Assembly: GCA_038380435.1 (NCBI GenBank)
Contig: JAWZYU010000009.1
Span: forward strand, 61,533,901-61,597,900
DNA from: Ryuthela nishihirai
Taxonomy: Eukaryota; Arthropoda; Arachnida; Araneae; Heptathelidae
DNA length: 64,000 nucleotides
Direction: 5' to 3'
In this document: positions 55,421 through 64,000 of the stretch, piece after piece
How positions within the stretch are numbered: position 1 is the stretch's first letter
Layout: each line of letters starts with the position of its first letter
Notes under the pieces: generated by a model
The model's input: the letters and a program-made list of their open reading frames with translations, nothing else
The model's database searches: none
What the model was told of the DNA's origin: nothing
Program-made: the position numbers and the translations under genes

Positions 55421-56715
55421 GTAAAAAATTATAGAATAAAATATTCTTTTAGTATTTCAGAAAGGTAAGTAATCCATAAAGTAAGTTGATTAATGCCATT
55501 AATATTGGCTATTTTGTCCGAAAGTAGAAAACAATAATTGCCTCAATTTTCACCAACAACTATACGTTTTAAAGTGACAACCGAGGCATGTTTCAGTTAA
55601 AGTAGTCTCCTATATATTTATGCATTTTATTGGAAAAACCTAACTTATATTTCCATGTTAGGTGAGTGGAAAACCACATTCAATGCACCCTAAATTAAAA
55701 AAAAATTATGAAAAAAATATTACTGGAGATAAATTGAAGATCGCACTAAATCATCTCTAAATACCTATATTCCTCAATATTCGTTTATTATTCAAAGAAT
55801 TATTTAAACTGAAACATTTAACTCTAACTTTTACCACTCATGAAAATTTACTTCAAAAAATATGACACAACTGTTATAACAAATCGTCCTATCATTAGTG
55901 TAATATTTGAATTTGTGAATTATGTTTTTACTTTTCCTCAATTTGCAGAAAGATGATTTATGCCTAAACAATCTAACAACACTATTAAACAATATATAAA
56001 TGTAAACAACATTATTCCTAAATAATGTTTAGGAAGAATTTGGCAGTAGCTTCTGCTGTTAAATGTTCCAGGTTCAATAAACTTTTAAGTATTAAGCAAA
56101 TATTGTTGAAAAATTAAGATTTCGAGAGAATTAAGTTAGGTCTTAAATTTGTTAATAGTGTCTTTTTTCGGTAAAAATGAATTAGTTTTCTAAAGTAAAA
56201 TTTGGAAGTTAGGGAGCTTTGAATGTGATTATTTCTTGGTTCGGTTACTTTTGTGATATAGTTTGTGTATATATATATATACACATGCATACACATATAA
56301 ATCCTAATTTGAAGATAATAAATGAAATATAGAATATTGTTACCACAGATGAACGAGCAATAATGAAACCGTGATGTGATGTTTCGTAGTGATGCTCGGG
56401 TGATGCTCGTGATGCATGAGAATTTCATCACCAACCACTTCGAACGAACTAACTTAAAATAAAGAACAAGTTGTTGTAATTAAGAGGAATTAGAATGTGA
56501 AGGAAAACGTAGTTTGTTTTAGTCTCTGCAGTATAGTATAAGGTTAATAGAATATTTTCCAATATCCAAGTTGTTTATCTATTGCACAACATGTAAGAGT
56601 TACCATTGGCAAAACGTCTTTATGTATAGGGGGAGAATCGTGGGATACAAATAACTTACTTCATTTCTGTGAAATATTTTATAAGTCTCACCATTCAAAA
56701 TATTTGAGTACCTTT
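55421..56715. other. AT-rich non-coding DNA
   Basis: No gene recognised. 56040-56110 faintly resembles an inner arm of the foldback family (CTGTTAAATGTTC ... AGCAAATATTGTTGAAAAAT). A (TATA)n microsatellite lies near 56268. Confidence 0.35.
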
Positions 56716-56723
56716 CTTTAGAC

Positions 56724-56913
56724 CAGCGTTTTTTAAATCGCGAGTCGTGACCCTTTAGTGAGTCGTGTAATCAATTTAGTGGTTAACGACCAGCACATTT
56801 TTTAATGAAATAGAAGTTTGGTATATATATATATATTTGTTTGTGTAGTAAGGTCGCTATGTAAAATGTATTTCTTATTTTGGGTCGCAGTCGAAAAGGT
56901 TCTAAAAACACTG
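56724..56913. mobile_element. hAT-like MITE, second family
   Basis: Ends CAGCGTTTTTTAAATCG and, complemented, CAGTGTTTTTAGAACC. Subterminal GTCGTGACCC and GGGTCGCAGTCG are inverted. The flanking 8-mers CTTTAGAC (56716-56723) and CTTTATAT (56914-56921) agree at 6 of 8. Non-coding. Confidence 0.75.
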
Positions 56914-56924
56914 CTTTATATATT

Positions 56925-58150
56925 ACTATTCAAACATCTTCTCCAAATTACGAGCATCCATCGTAATTTAAAATCATCTACATATAAACTTTAAATAATT
57001 AACAAATTTTGACATACGTGCATATCAATCATTGAAAATAAGAGGTTTTCATACATAAATAGAGTACTATACATAAATTAAATGATAAGCCAAAAAATAT
57101 GTTTAGCTCATGCCGTAGAACTAATGGCAATATACTTCTCATCCATTAGAATAATTTGAAAGATACTTATTTTGTTTCCTTTAATAAACTCTAATGTATA
57201 CGATTGGGTACATTTTTTCTTAAAAAAATTACTGCAAGAGAATTTGGCTGAGAAGTCAAGTGATAGGTTCAAATGATTGATGTACAAAGACAACCCTTTT
57301 TTGTACTTGGTTAAATCAGTACGAAACTGTGATAGGAAAAGAGAAAAGTTTTTTCAGAAGAGCGCAACCATGAACTGAAAATAAATCTATGACAAATGTG
57401 TTAAGAGACAAATTACGAAATGCATACACCATGGCACTAGAAACGGAAGGAGACAGAACGACTGTTAAATGATGGATTACGGAAGCATCTAAAAATAAAG
57501 TAGCTATGCAGCACAAGAATAAGCAGCGACTTGCAGTAAAGTCGAGTGAAGAAATTTGTTGTGCAGAAGTTTTAAATGCAACAGAATGGTTTTTGTTGGG
57601 TAAGGAGTGTAAGACAAAATTTGAAGGTATGGAATTTTAATTTTAAAATATGAATAAAAAAGAAATGGAAACTATCAACCGTGAACATCCCTGGGGGAAC
57701 AAAAGGCTACTAACTTCTACCCAGAATATTTTCTTTACATTTTAATCAATAAAAGTATCCATCATCATTTTCAGTGTTTCGCATTACCCAACCCACCACT
57801 TCCCTGTAATAACCTTATGGATATTCATGCTCTCAACATTTCCTTTGAAAAGGCCTGATTTATTGCCTTTTTTCAGCAAATTGACTGCTAACGGTATCGG
57901 GGGAAGAATTAAAAGATATTTATTGCTTTTAATTCCCCCATTTGCACTAATTACTTAGTGCATTGCAAGAGAACAGCCCACTATATCAATGCGCAAGAAG
58001 GAAATGACACTATTCCTAGTCTATTCTTGACTCGTCATTCATTCACTAGCCAAGTGCAGAATGCATCTCTCAGCATATATTTGCTTGAATATATTAAAAC
58101 CAGATTGGATTGTTTTAGCATTCAGCCACTGTTTTTGATATATAATAGTC
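56925..58150. other. Non-coding DNA
   Basis: No gene recognised. The frames at 57108-57516 and 57958-58200 show no domain. Confidence 0.35.
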
Positions 58151-58154
58151 TAAA

Positions 58155-58460
58155 TGATCAAGTCTCGAGGTCCAAAAGGGCTCAGAGAAGGTTGGCGTAA
58201 GTTAACCCATAGCCATGTCAAGGCCATCCAGCGTATCCTTTAATCAGCATAAAGTATGGCTCTCCTGCATACGGAGCCACGGCTTTACTTTCTATCCGAT
58301 GAATGGCGATTTTTTTCGAGATCATTGGTATGCCCTTTCTGATAGAGAGCAGTGTGAGGGGTTAGCGAAGATAAATATCAACACTGGCAGAAATGGGACT
58401 CGAAACCTGGGAAATGCAGATTATGAGCCTGGTGCTATACCGACTGAGTCAAACCTTATC
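58155..58460 (-). mobile_element. SINE family A copy
   Basis: On the plus strand AGGGCTCAGAGAAGGTTGGC, GTCAAGGCCATCCAGCGTAT and GGGACTCGAAACCTGGGAAA (B-box, complement) are followed by GAGCCTGGTGCTATACCGAC. The tRNA-like head is at the right end. Confidence 0.82.
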
Positions 58461-58744
58461 CCAGTGAATACAAACCCTGACTCAGCGATTCCTTAAAAAC
58501 GTTTCTTAAACAATTAAAAAATTAAAACGATTCCTTAAAAAAGATTTTTTAACGATTGACTTATTGTCATTTAGACAGCATTTTATATCGTCGTCTTATG
58601 CTAAAAGTTTTCAAATTTCCCACAAAAAACTCTAATAATTTTTGATCCCAGGATTCACATCTTATTATGATATGAATTAAACACTTTAAATTTTATTCCT
58701 ACAACATAGATGTTAATTTCTTTCAATTTTTTTCCCGCATAGTT

Positions 58745-58985
58745 TACTTGGAAAGACGACTTCCCTCCTAAAGGACATGTATCTTCTTATCAAGGAGAGA
58801 CATATTCTGTGCACGGTAAAAAACATGCTGAATGGTTTTGGTAGTAGGCTGCTCTATGTCTCTTAACAGCTGCCCAAATGAATCTTCTTTCCCTACTGAA
58901 CTATGACCCTATGGTCTCCTTGTGACCTCGACAATTAGCCATTCTGTTCACAAAAGTGCTGCTCACCCCTATACCATATTTGCAG
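58745..58985 (+). mobile_element. SINE family A copy, partial, opposite strand
   Basis: Plus-strand blocks AAAAACATGCTGAATGG, TGTCTCTTAACAGCTGCCCA, TCTTCTTTCCCTACTGAAC and GTTCACAAAAGTGCTGCTCA follow family A order. With 58155-58460 it forms an inverted SINE pair. Confidence 0.65.
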
Positions 58986-58989
58986 AAGT

Positions 58990-59930
58990 TTGATTTTTTT
59001 GCGTAACGTACACTGCTTTGAAATAAAATAAAATATATATATATATAAGTTTAAATGATTATTGTAATTCAGTGCAAAAACTTACAAATCACTTAAATGC
59101 TCGCAGGATTTAGCTAATGCCCGGAGACTGAAGATACAATAAAGCATGCTACTTTTATCCACACAGTATATTTATCTTACTCAAATTCTGCCTTGACTCG
59201 GTTTAATGAACTGTCACCAGGCACAATTTTAGGTTAAGACAGTTTAAGTATTTTACGCTGAGCTTTGACTTCACGGTATTCACCCAAATGTGGTTTTCAA
59301 ATCAATACTTCACTCTTTACATTGATGCGAACAAACTTGTTCATAAGCCTGAGTATCCTCTTCATAAAGCAAATATATTTTAACCCTTACACAATTATAC
59401 GTTACTTGAAAGCTGATACTATGCAAGTGCTATCGATAACCACATTACTTTGCACACTAAACTTATTTTCAAATCTGTGTGACAAAAAAGAAATACATTT
59501 TTTTTATTATCATAATTTAGAGTCAGAGAAAGAATTGTTGTCATGGTAATGATTGCACTTGAAGCATCTTTCGCCTGGGGAAGAGAACTCTACACCAGAA
59601 CTAATCAATTACATTTTCAAGCTAGCTACTATTTTATTTCACTTTTTTTGAGATTCGAGTAGTTTTGCTGCCCAGACTTGAAAAAAAATACCAAAATTTC
59701 TCCCACATCAATACTACATAGTATGTTTCACAATTTAATTCCATTCGTTTGTTTTTATTTTTTCGTTGTTGCGTTGTAAAGAAGAATAAAACCTTTTTTT
59801 GGGCTTTGCTGTTTAGTTTGGTGGTGATATTGCGGGAAAGCTCAATAATATCTGCGTACAAAATATATTGCAAAAGGGTTGACAAATTTAGAATTCGGTG
59901 TTCAATTAAAATAAATATACTTTCAAGCAG
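58990..59930. other. AT-rich non-coding DNA
   Basis: No gene or repeat recognised apart from a short (TA)n run at 59033-59045. Confidence 0.4.
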
Positions 59931-59933
59931 CTG

Positions 59934-60103
59934 CTTGTCACAGAGGTCTGACAGGAACCTATCAGTTTAAATACGCAGCGGAGAAAATTTACGAGGAAAG
60001 CGAGACCTGAGCAGAAAGAGGTCAATCAGCATCCATGACTTACCTGGGGCTCAAACCCATGTCCTTTCGATCAGTAGCCAAGCGCGATAACTTGGCAACC
60101 AGG
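59934..60103 (-). mobile_element. SINE family B copy
   Basis: CAAGCAGCTGCTTGTCACAG, GTCTGACAGGAACCTATCAG, then CTTACCTGGGGCTCAAACCC and GATCAGTAGCCAAGCGCGAT, ending near 60103. The minus strand reads as a tRNA-like head followed by the family B tail. It helps to define the interrupted copy at 5575-9375. Confidence 0.82.
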
Positions 60104-60750
60104 AAAGATGTGTTAAATTGGATTTCATCAAATCTCTCATTTCGTCCATGGGAGGCTAAAAGACGATAATCTTGCACGAGAAAAACTTATCAGTCTGGTC
60201 ATTGATCTTGACCAAAAAACATAATTTTCACCAAGTTTATTCAGCGAATTCTTTGCGGCATATCTGAATAAATATATACCTTTAAAAGACCTTTAATAAG
60301 ACGAATTGCTTTTCTGCTTCTACTGATGTCGTGTCTGTATGGAAATTAAGGTTCTTCTTGCAATGAAAGCAAAATATCGGAGGCACCCAACTCCGAGGAA
60401 AACTTTTAAATGATTAAACCGCAGTTAAGTAGAAACAAGTTCAGCTCTTTCTTTACATGAGATTATATTTCTTAAATGTACTGTAACTTAATTAGATATA
60501 ATTCTTTGGCTTAATTCAGTTACTACAATTTCTAACCTTTTTTATTTCTAACTTGCATTTTACACTGGGAGTTTGATGATGTTTAAATATACAGTTTCCA
60601 AAATGAATCTCTGTAATTTAAATGGTTAATAAAATGGGTTACTGCTAGTCAGGGACAGATCTAGGGGGAAGGGCACAGGCCGGCTTGCCTACAACCCTTA
60701 GAGTAAGCTAGTAATAGGTACAGAGGCAAAAAATATTAAATACATCGAAT

Positions 60751-61309
60751 ACACTGGTTTCCATAAATTAAGAAAAATCCCTATGTTAAGTCAATGGGAA
60801 GCTAACGTCAAACTCTATAACTTCTGAAATATTTTTTAATATGATTTCAAATAAAGATATTAATAAAATAAATCAATATCTCGATTTGCAACAATATTCG
60901 TTCAATATTTAATGAGTTATGGAAGTTTGAATATTTAGCGATAACAATGCCAGCCACAAAAACTGACTTTAGAAGTTAATTAAATCTTAGTAAGAAGTAT
61001 TATATCAAAGTGTTTAATAAAATAAATTTGTGTTTTAGAACTCTGTGTAAAGAATTCTTTCATTATTCTTCAGTTTTGTATAAGTTTCTAGACTGGCATT
61101 GCTGTTGTTAAATATTCAAACTTACATAACTCATTAAATATTGAACGAATATTGTTGAAATAGAGATATTAATTTATTTCACTGAGATCTTTATTTGCAA
61201 TCACATTTTTCAAAACAAAAAAAAATATTTTAGAAGTTATAGAGCTTTGACGTTAGTTTCCCATTGACTTACATGGGGAATTTACTTAATTTGTGGAAAT
61301 CAGTGTATA
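60751..61309 (+). mobile_element. Foldback element, copy 2, at the centre of the inverted duplication
   Basis: Left arm from ACACTGGTTTCCATAAATTA, with inner block CAATATTCGTTCAATATTTA. Right arm with TAAATATTGAACGAATATTG, ending CTTAATTTGTGGAAATCAGT (61309). The outer ~70 bp of the right arm recur at 61438-61505. Its centre is complementary to that of 46699-47282 and lacks the 49-bp palindrome. Confidence 0.8.
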
Positions 61310-61313
61310 TACT

Positions 61314-61437
61314 GAGATACCGGTTTATTAGATACACCTACATAGTAGCGTGTTGGGCCTGCTTTGTCTTTCAAAGCAGCCCATGTTCGTTGACGCATGT
61401 AACTTACAAGATGCCGAATGCGTTTTGCAGAAATCAT
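61314..61437 (-). mobile_element. Terminal fragment of a Tc1-type element
   Basis: Begins ATACCGGTTTATTAGATACA and reads CCTACATAGTAGCGTGTTGG then GCCTGCTTTG. This is a terminus with a TTATTAGRTA core, matching the complemented end of the relic at 61979-63025 (GCCAGCTTATTAGGTAATTG). It splits the right arm of the foldback, whose last ~70 bp are duplicated around it. Confidence 0.55.
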
Positions 61438-61978
61438 GAGCTTTGACGTTAGCTTCCGATTGACTTAACGTAGGGATTTTCCTTAATTTATGGAAACCAG
61501 TGTATTCGATGTATTAAATATTTTTGTCTCCGTACCTATTACTAGTTTACTCTAAGGGGTGGAGGCAGGCCGGCCTGTGTCCCTTCCCTCTAGATCTATC
61601 CCTGACTAGCAGAAATTCTGCACCAATGTTTAACTCTGTACCTATTACTAGCTTACTCTAAGGGTTGGAGGCAAGCCGGCCTGTGCCCTTCCCCCTAGAT
61701 CTGTCCCTGACTAGCAGTAACCCATTTTATTAACCATTTAAATTACAGAGATTCATTTTGGAAAGTTTATCATCAAACTCCCAATGTAAAATGTAAGCTA
61801 GAAATAAAAAAGTTAGAAATTTTAGTGATTGGATTAAGATAAAGAATTATATCTAATTAAGTTACAGTACATTTAAGAAATATAATCTCATGTAAAGAAA
61901 GAGTTAAATTTGTAGTTGTTTTATTTTTTTTGGTCAAGATCAATGAAAAGTAAAGAGCTGAACTTGTTGCGGAAGGGA

Positions 61979-63025
61979 CTGAGTCACACAGAATGTGCAA
62001 ATTGAGAGTGGCAGAATGTCGCTGCGAATAGCTCTCACCAGCTCATCCCAAAGATGTTCGATGTGGTTTAGATATGGGGACTGTGCAGGCCAATGAATCA
62101 AGGAAAACTCGTCGGCATATTCCTGGAACCATTTAGTGACGATACGTGCTTTGTGCGCAGGTACGTCATCGTGCTAAAGGTGTCCATCTGACTGAGGATA
62201 AACTGTAGCCATGAGGGGATGAACTTGGTCATCAATATGTTCAAATACGCTGTGGCATTCAGATGTCCTTCGATAGGTATCAGGGAGCCTCATATACGTC
62301 AGGAAAGCATTCCCCACACTATCACACCGTCACCATCGACCTGTACTGTTGACACCAGACAAAATGTCTCCGTGGTTTCATGTTGCTTGCGCCAAATTCT
62401 GATCCATTCAGCATGATGCAAAAGGAACCTTGATTTGTCTGACTACGCTACTCTTTTCTAGTCCTGAAAGATTAAGTGTGATGCTCCTGCGTCCACCGGA
62501 GATGTGCTATACTGTTCGCTGACAACATTAGCATTCAAGCATGGTTGGCGGCTGTTGCAGCCAATTAGTGACTAGGTATGATACCTGGTGCGTTATGAAC
62601 TGATATTCCGCTGACACCAATGTTTAATTCTGCTCTAATGCCTGGTTGTGGTCCGTCTTTTCACTTGCACAGTTCCAGCACAGGTCCAGTCTTCTTTAAG
62701 ACCTCTGATTCACAAGATATTTTCGTCTACATGATCACTGGCAGTTTTTTGCTCTTCGCACCACTCTGAGTAAACCCATGAAACGGTGTTGCTTGAGAAG
62801 CTCAGAAGTACGGCCATTTGGGAGAGGCTAGAATCAGTGTGCTTAGCACCAACTATCATGCCATATTCAAAGTCCTCGGGTCGCTCGTTTTGCCCATTCT
62901 GATGCTCAATTCAACTCTACCTAATGCTCGAAAAGCTGGTCTGCCTGATTTATACCATACAGCGCGGTCACGTGACGTATTACCTATTGGAATGAGCCAA
63001 TACCCAATTACCTAATAAGCTGGCA
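61979..63025 (-). pseudogene. Tc1-type transposase relic with 5' terminus
   Basis: The right terminus (transposase 5' side) is at about 63025. The minus strand opens with ERPEDFEYGMIVGAKHTDSS, LSQMAVLLSFSSNTVSWVYS and EWCEEQKTASDH (helix-turn-helix, 62935-62730). Later come KNVAWSD and SRFLLHHAEWIRIWRKQHE (first Asp, about 62440), LVSTVQVDGDGVIVWGMLS, SLIPIEGHLNATAYLNIL, and in a shifted frame ARIVTKWFQEYADEFSLIHW and then EHLWDELVRAI (Glu). The left end abuts the outer edge of the inverted duplication. Frameshifts and stops make it inactive. Confidence 0.8.
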
Positions 63026-63189
63026 TTTCATTGTATATACACGATTATGAGAGATTGAGGGCTGACCACTGACTGACTGATGGCTGACAGGTGAGCACAC
63101 ATTCTAATTGTGATGCAGAAATTATAGAGCTATGAAAATGGGTACCTAAGGGAATTAAGGAAAAACATTACTTTGCACAGTAACCTCGG

Positions 63190-63680
63190 ATTGTAGATCT
63201 TGGGAAAAATCCAAAATTCGATCTCTGACGTATTTTTCAAGATCAAGTAGAGGTCATATAGAGGTCAAACCATGATCTACCACTGCTAGAAATGTGAAAA
63301 TTGATGTGTGGGAATGTTTTGGGTTGTAAATGCCTGAAACGTGAAAAAAAAATTCGGACCTGGTGGGTCCTTCGAGGTCAAAGGTAAAATTTCGATCTAC
63401 CAGTGCTAGAGAGATAAAAATTGGTTAATGTTTTTTTTTTTTGTAGTAGATTTCGGAAATGTTACGAAATTTTGGATGCAACGAGTCTTTCGTGGTCAAA
63501 GATCAAATCTAGATCTGCCAGTGCTAGAGAGCTGAAAATTGATGTCTGGGAATGTTTTGAGACGTAGATCTCATAAATTATGTCAAATTTTGGATGCGAT
63601 GGGTCCTTCAGGTTCAAAGGCCAAATTTCGATATACCAGTTCTGGAGAGCTAAAAAAAATAGTGAACAGGGCTATGTCAG
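63190..63680. repeat. Tandem repeat, ~119-bp unit, 3-4 copies
   Basis: GATCTACCAGTGCTAGAGAG recurs at 63274, 63394, 63512 and 63630 (as variants), with GGTCCTTCGAGGTCAAAGG-like and AAATTTTGGATGC-like blocks between. Confidence 0.88.
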
Positions 63681-63796
63681 GCAGTGGAACTCAAGAATAA
63701 GAGGAAGTTTCAAATCCATTGTTGCATTCAAGGTCAAATAGGGGTCGGTGACGAAACCAAGAGGTCCCGAAGGCAACGACTGATTTCTTGTGTATA

Positions 63797-64000
63797 TACA
63801 GGGTGATTGTAAATTCTTTCAACAAAAAAAAGAGGGGTGATAGTACACATCAAGTCTAACAATTGTTGCAATGGAACCTAGGGTCGCATTCCACTCCTTC
63901 CGCCAGAGAAGTGTAAAATTACATATCCACGTTGATCCTTTAACAGTGAAAACAAAGGCACTTAACTAATTTATGGGTTGCTTAATTGTATTCGCGTCAG
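63797..64000 (+). mobile_element. End of an IS630/mariner-type transposon running off the window
   Basis: ATACAGGGTGATTGTAAATT then AGAGGGGTGATAGTACACA has the same layout as the left end of the element at 37187-37822 (ACAGGTGTCCCTGAATTC ... GAGGGGATGGTAGTACACA). No transposase is visible before the window ends. Confidence 0.5.

Larger units (their letters stand above)
60434..61978. repeat. ~1.5-kb inverted duplication with arms of about 320-480 bp
   Basis: The left arm 60434-60770 and the complemented right arm 61470-61978 share a long ordered series: AACAAGTTCAGCTCTTT, TTTACATGAGATTATATTTC, TGGGAGTTTGATGAT, AATGGTTAATAAAATGGGTT, ACTGCTAGTCAGGGACAGAT and ATACATCGAATACACTGG. The right arm has ~65 extra bp near its outer end and a second copy of the CTAGTCAGGG ... 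GGTACAGAG block (61515-61620 and 61636-61727). A foldback element and a Tc1 scrap occupy the centre. Confidence 0.88.

Noticed and set aside
60200..60433. Extension of the inverted duplication leftwards (CATTGATCTTGACCAAAAAA matches part of the right arm)
   Set aside because: Only about 20 bp match, out of register with the main arm alignment. It may be an older duplicate of that block, so the border was kept at 60434.

Overview
The window looks like intergenic or deep-intronic DNA from an arthropod nuclear genome, possibly an arachnid (a weak inference from the repeat families; I cannot name the species). It is strongly AT-rich by eye. I found no intact host gene, tRNA, rRNA, CRISPR array or bacterial operon. 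Almost everything recognisable is a transposable element (TE), a TE relic, or a satellite-like tandem repeat, and every multi-domain TE gene seen is broken by frameshifts, stops, truncation or nested insertions.

Region by region. 1-5.3 kb: AT-rich DNA with a decayed LINE tail, a palindromic TA-flanked MITE and an inverted pair of tRNA-derived SINEs (family C). 5.56-9.39 kb: a nested insertion with both target-site duplications (TSDs) preserved, in which an RTE-like LINE (5668-9247) sits inside a tRNA-derived SINE (family B). A second, 5'-truncated copy of the LINE lies tail to tail on the other strand (9704-11686). 12.4-16.3 kb: a second MITE copy between two Jockey-type LINE pieces, one with gag-like ORF1 and endonuclease, split by a 388-bp SINE (family A) with a perfect 12-bp TSD. 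16.9-19.5 kb and 25.9-26.7 kb: two broken copies of a multicopy arthropod gene of unknown function (motif GIFxGPQIR). Both copies are bounded by similar inverted repeats, which suggests that the gene is the cargo or transposase of an undescribed mobile element. 20.4 kb and 23.8-25.2 kb: Tc1/IS630-type transposase relics.

26.7-37.8 kb: more family A and B SINEs, a 5'-truncated LINE with an uninterrupted RT C-terminal frame (30345-31315), short tandem repeats, a hAT-like element with a perfect 8-bp TSD whose whole interior is a degenerate ~30-bp minisatellite (34881-36792), and an internally deleted IS630-type transposon with long inverted ends (37187-37822). 40.8-42.9 kb: a Jockey LINE 3' end amplified into a tandem array of ~526-bp units. 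A stray piece of the same unit lies inside a complete but dead Tigger/pogo transposon (44305-46641). 46.7-48.9 kb: a foldback element carrying a 49-bp TTAA-flanked palindrome, then two hAT MITEs side by side. 51.4-53.7 kb: a decayed Jockey-type LINE split by a Tc1 transposase fragment. 56.7-64 kb: a hAT MITE, SINE copies, a ~1.5-kb inverted duplication, another Tc1 transposase relic, a ~119-bp satellite, and the end of a further transposon that runs off the window.

The genes do not form a pathway. The window records successive waves of DNA transposons, LINEs and LINE-dependent SINEs, and several nested insertions allow relative dating. Candidates for something undescribed are the inverted-repeat-bounded GPQIR element, the minisatellite-filled hAT element, and the LINE-tail satellite.
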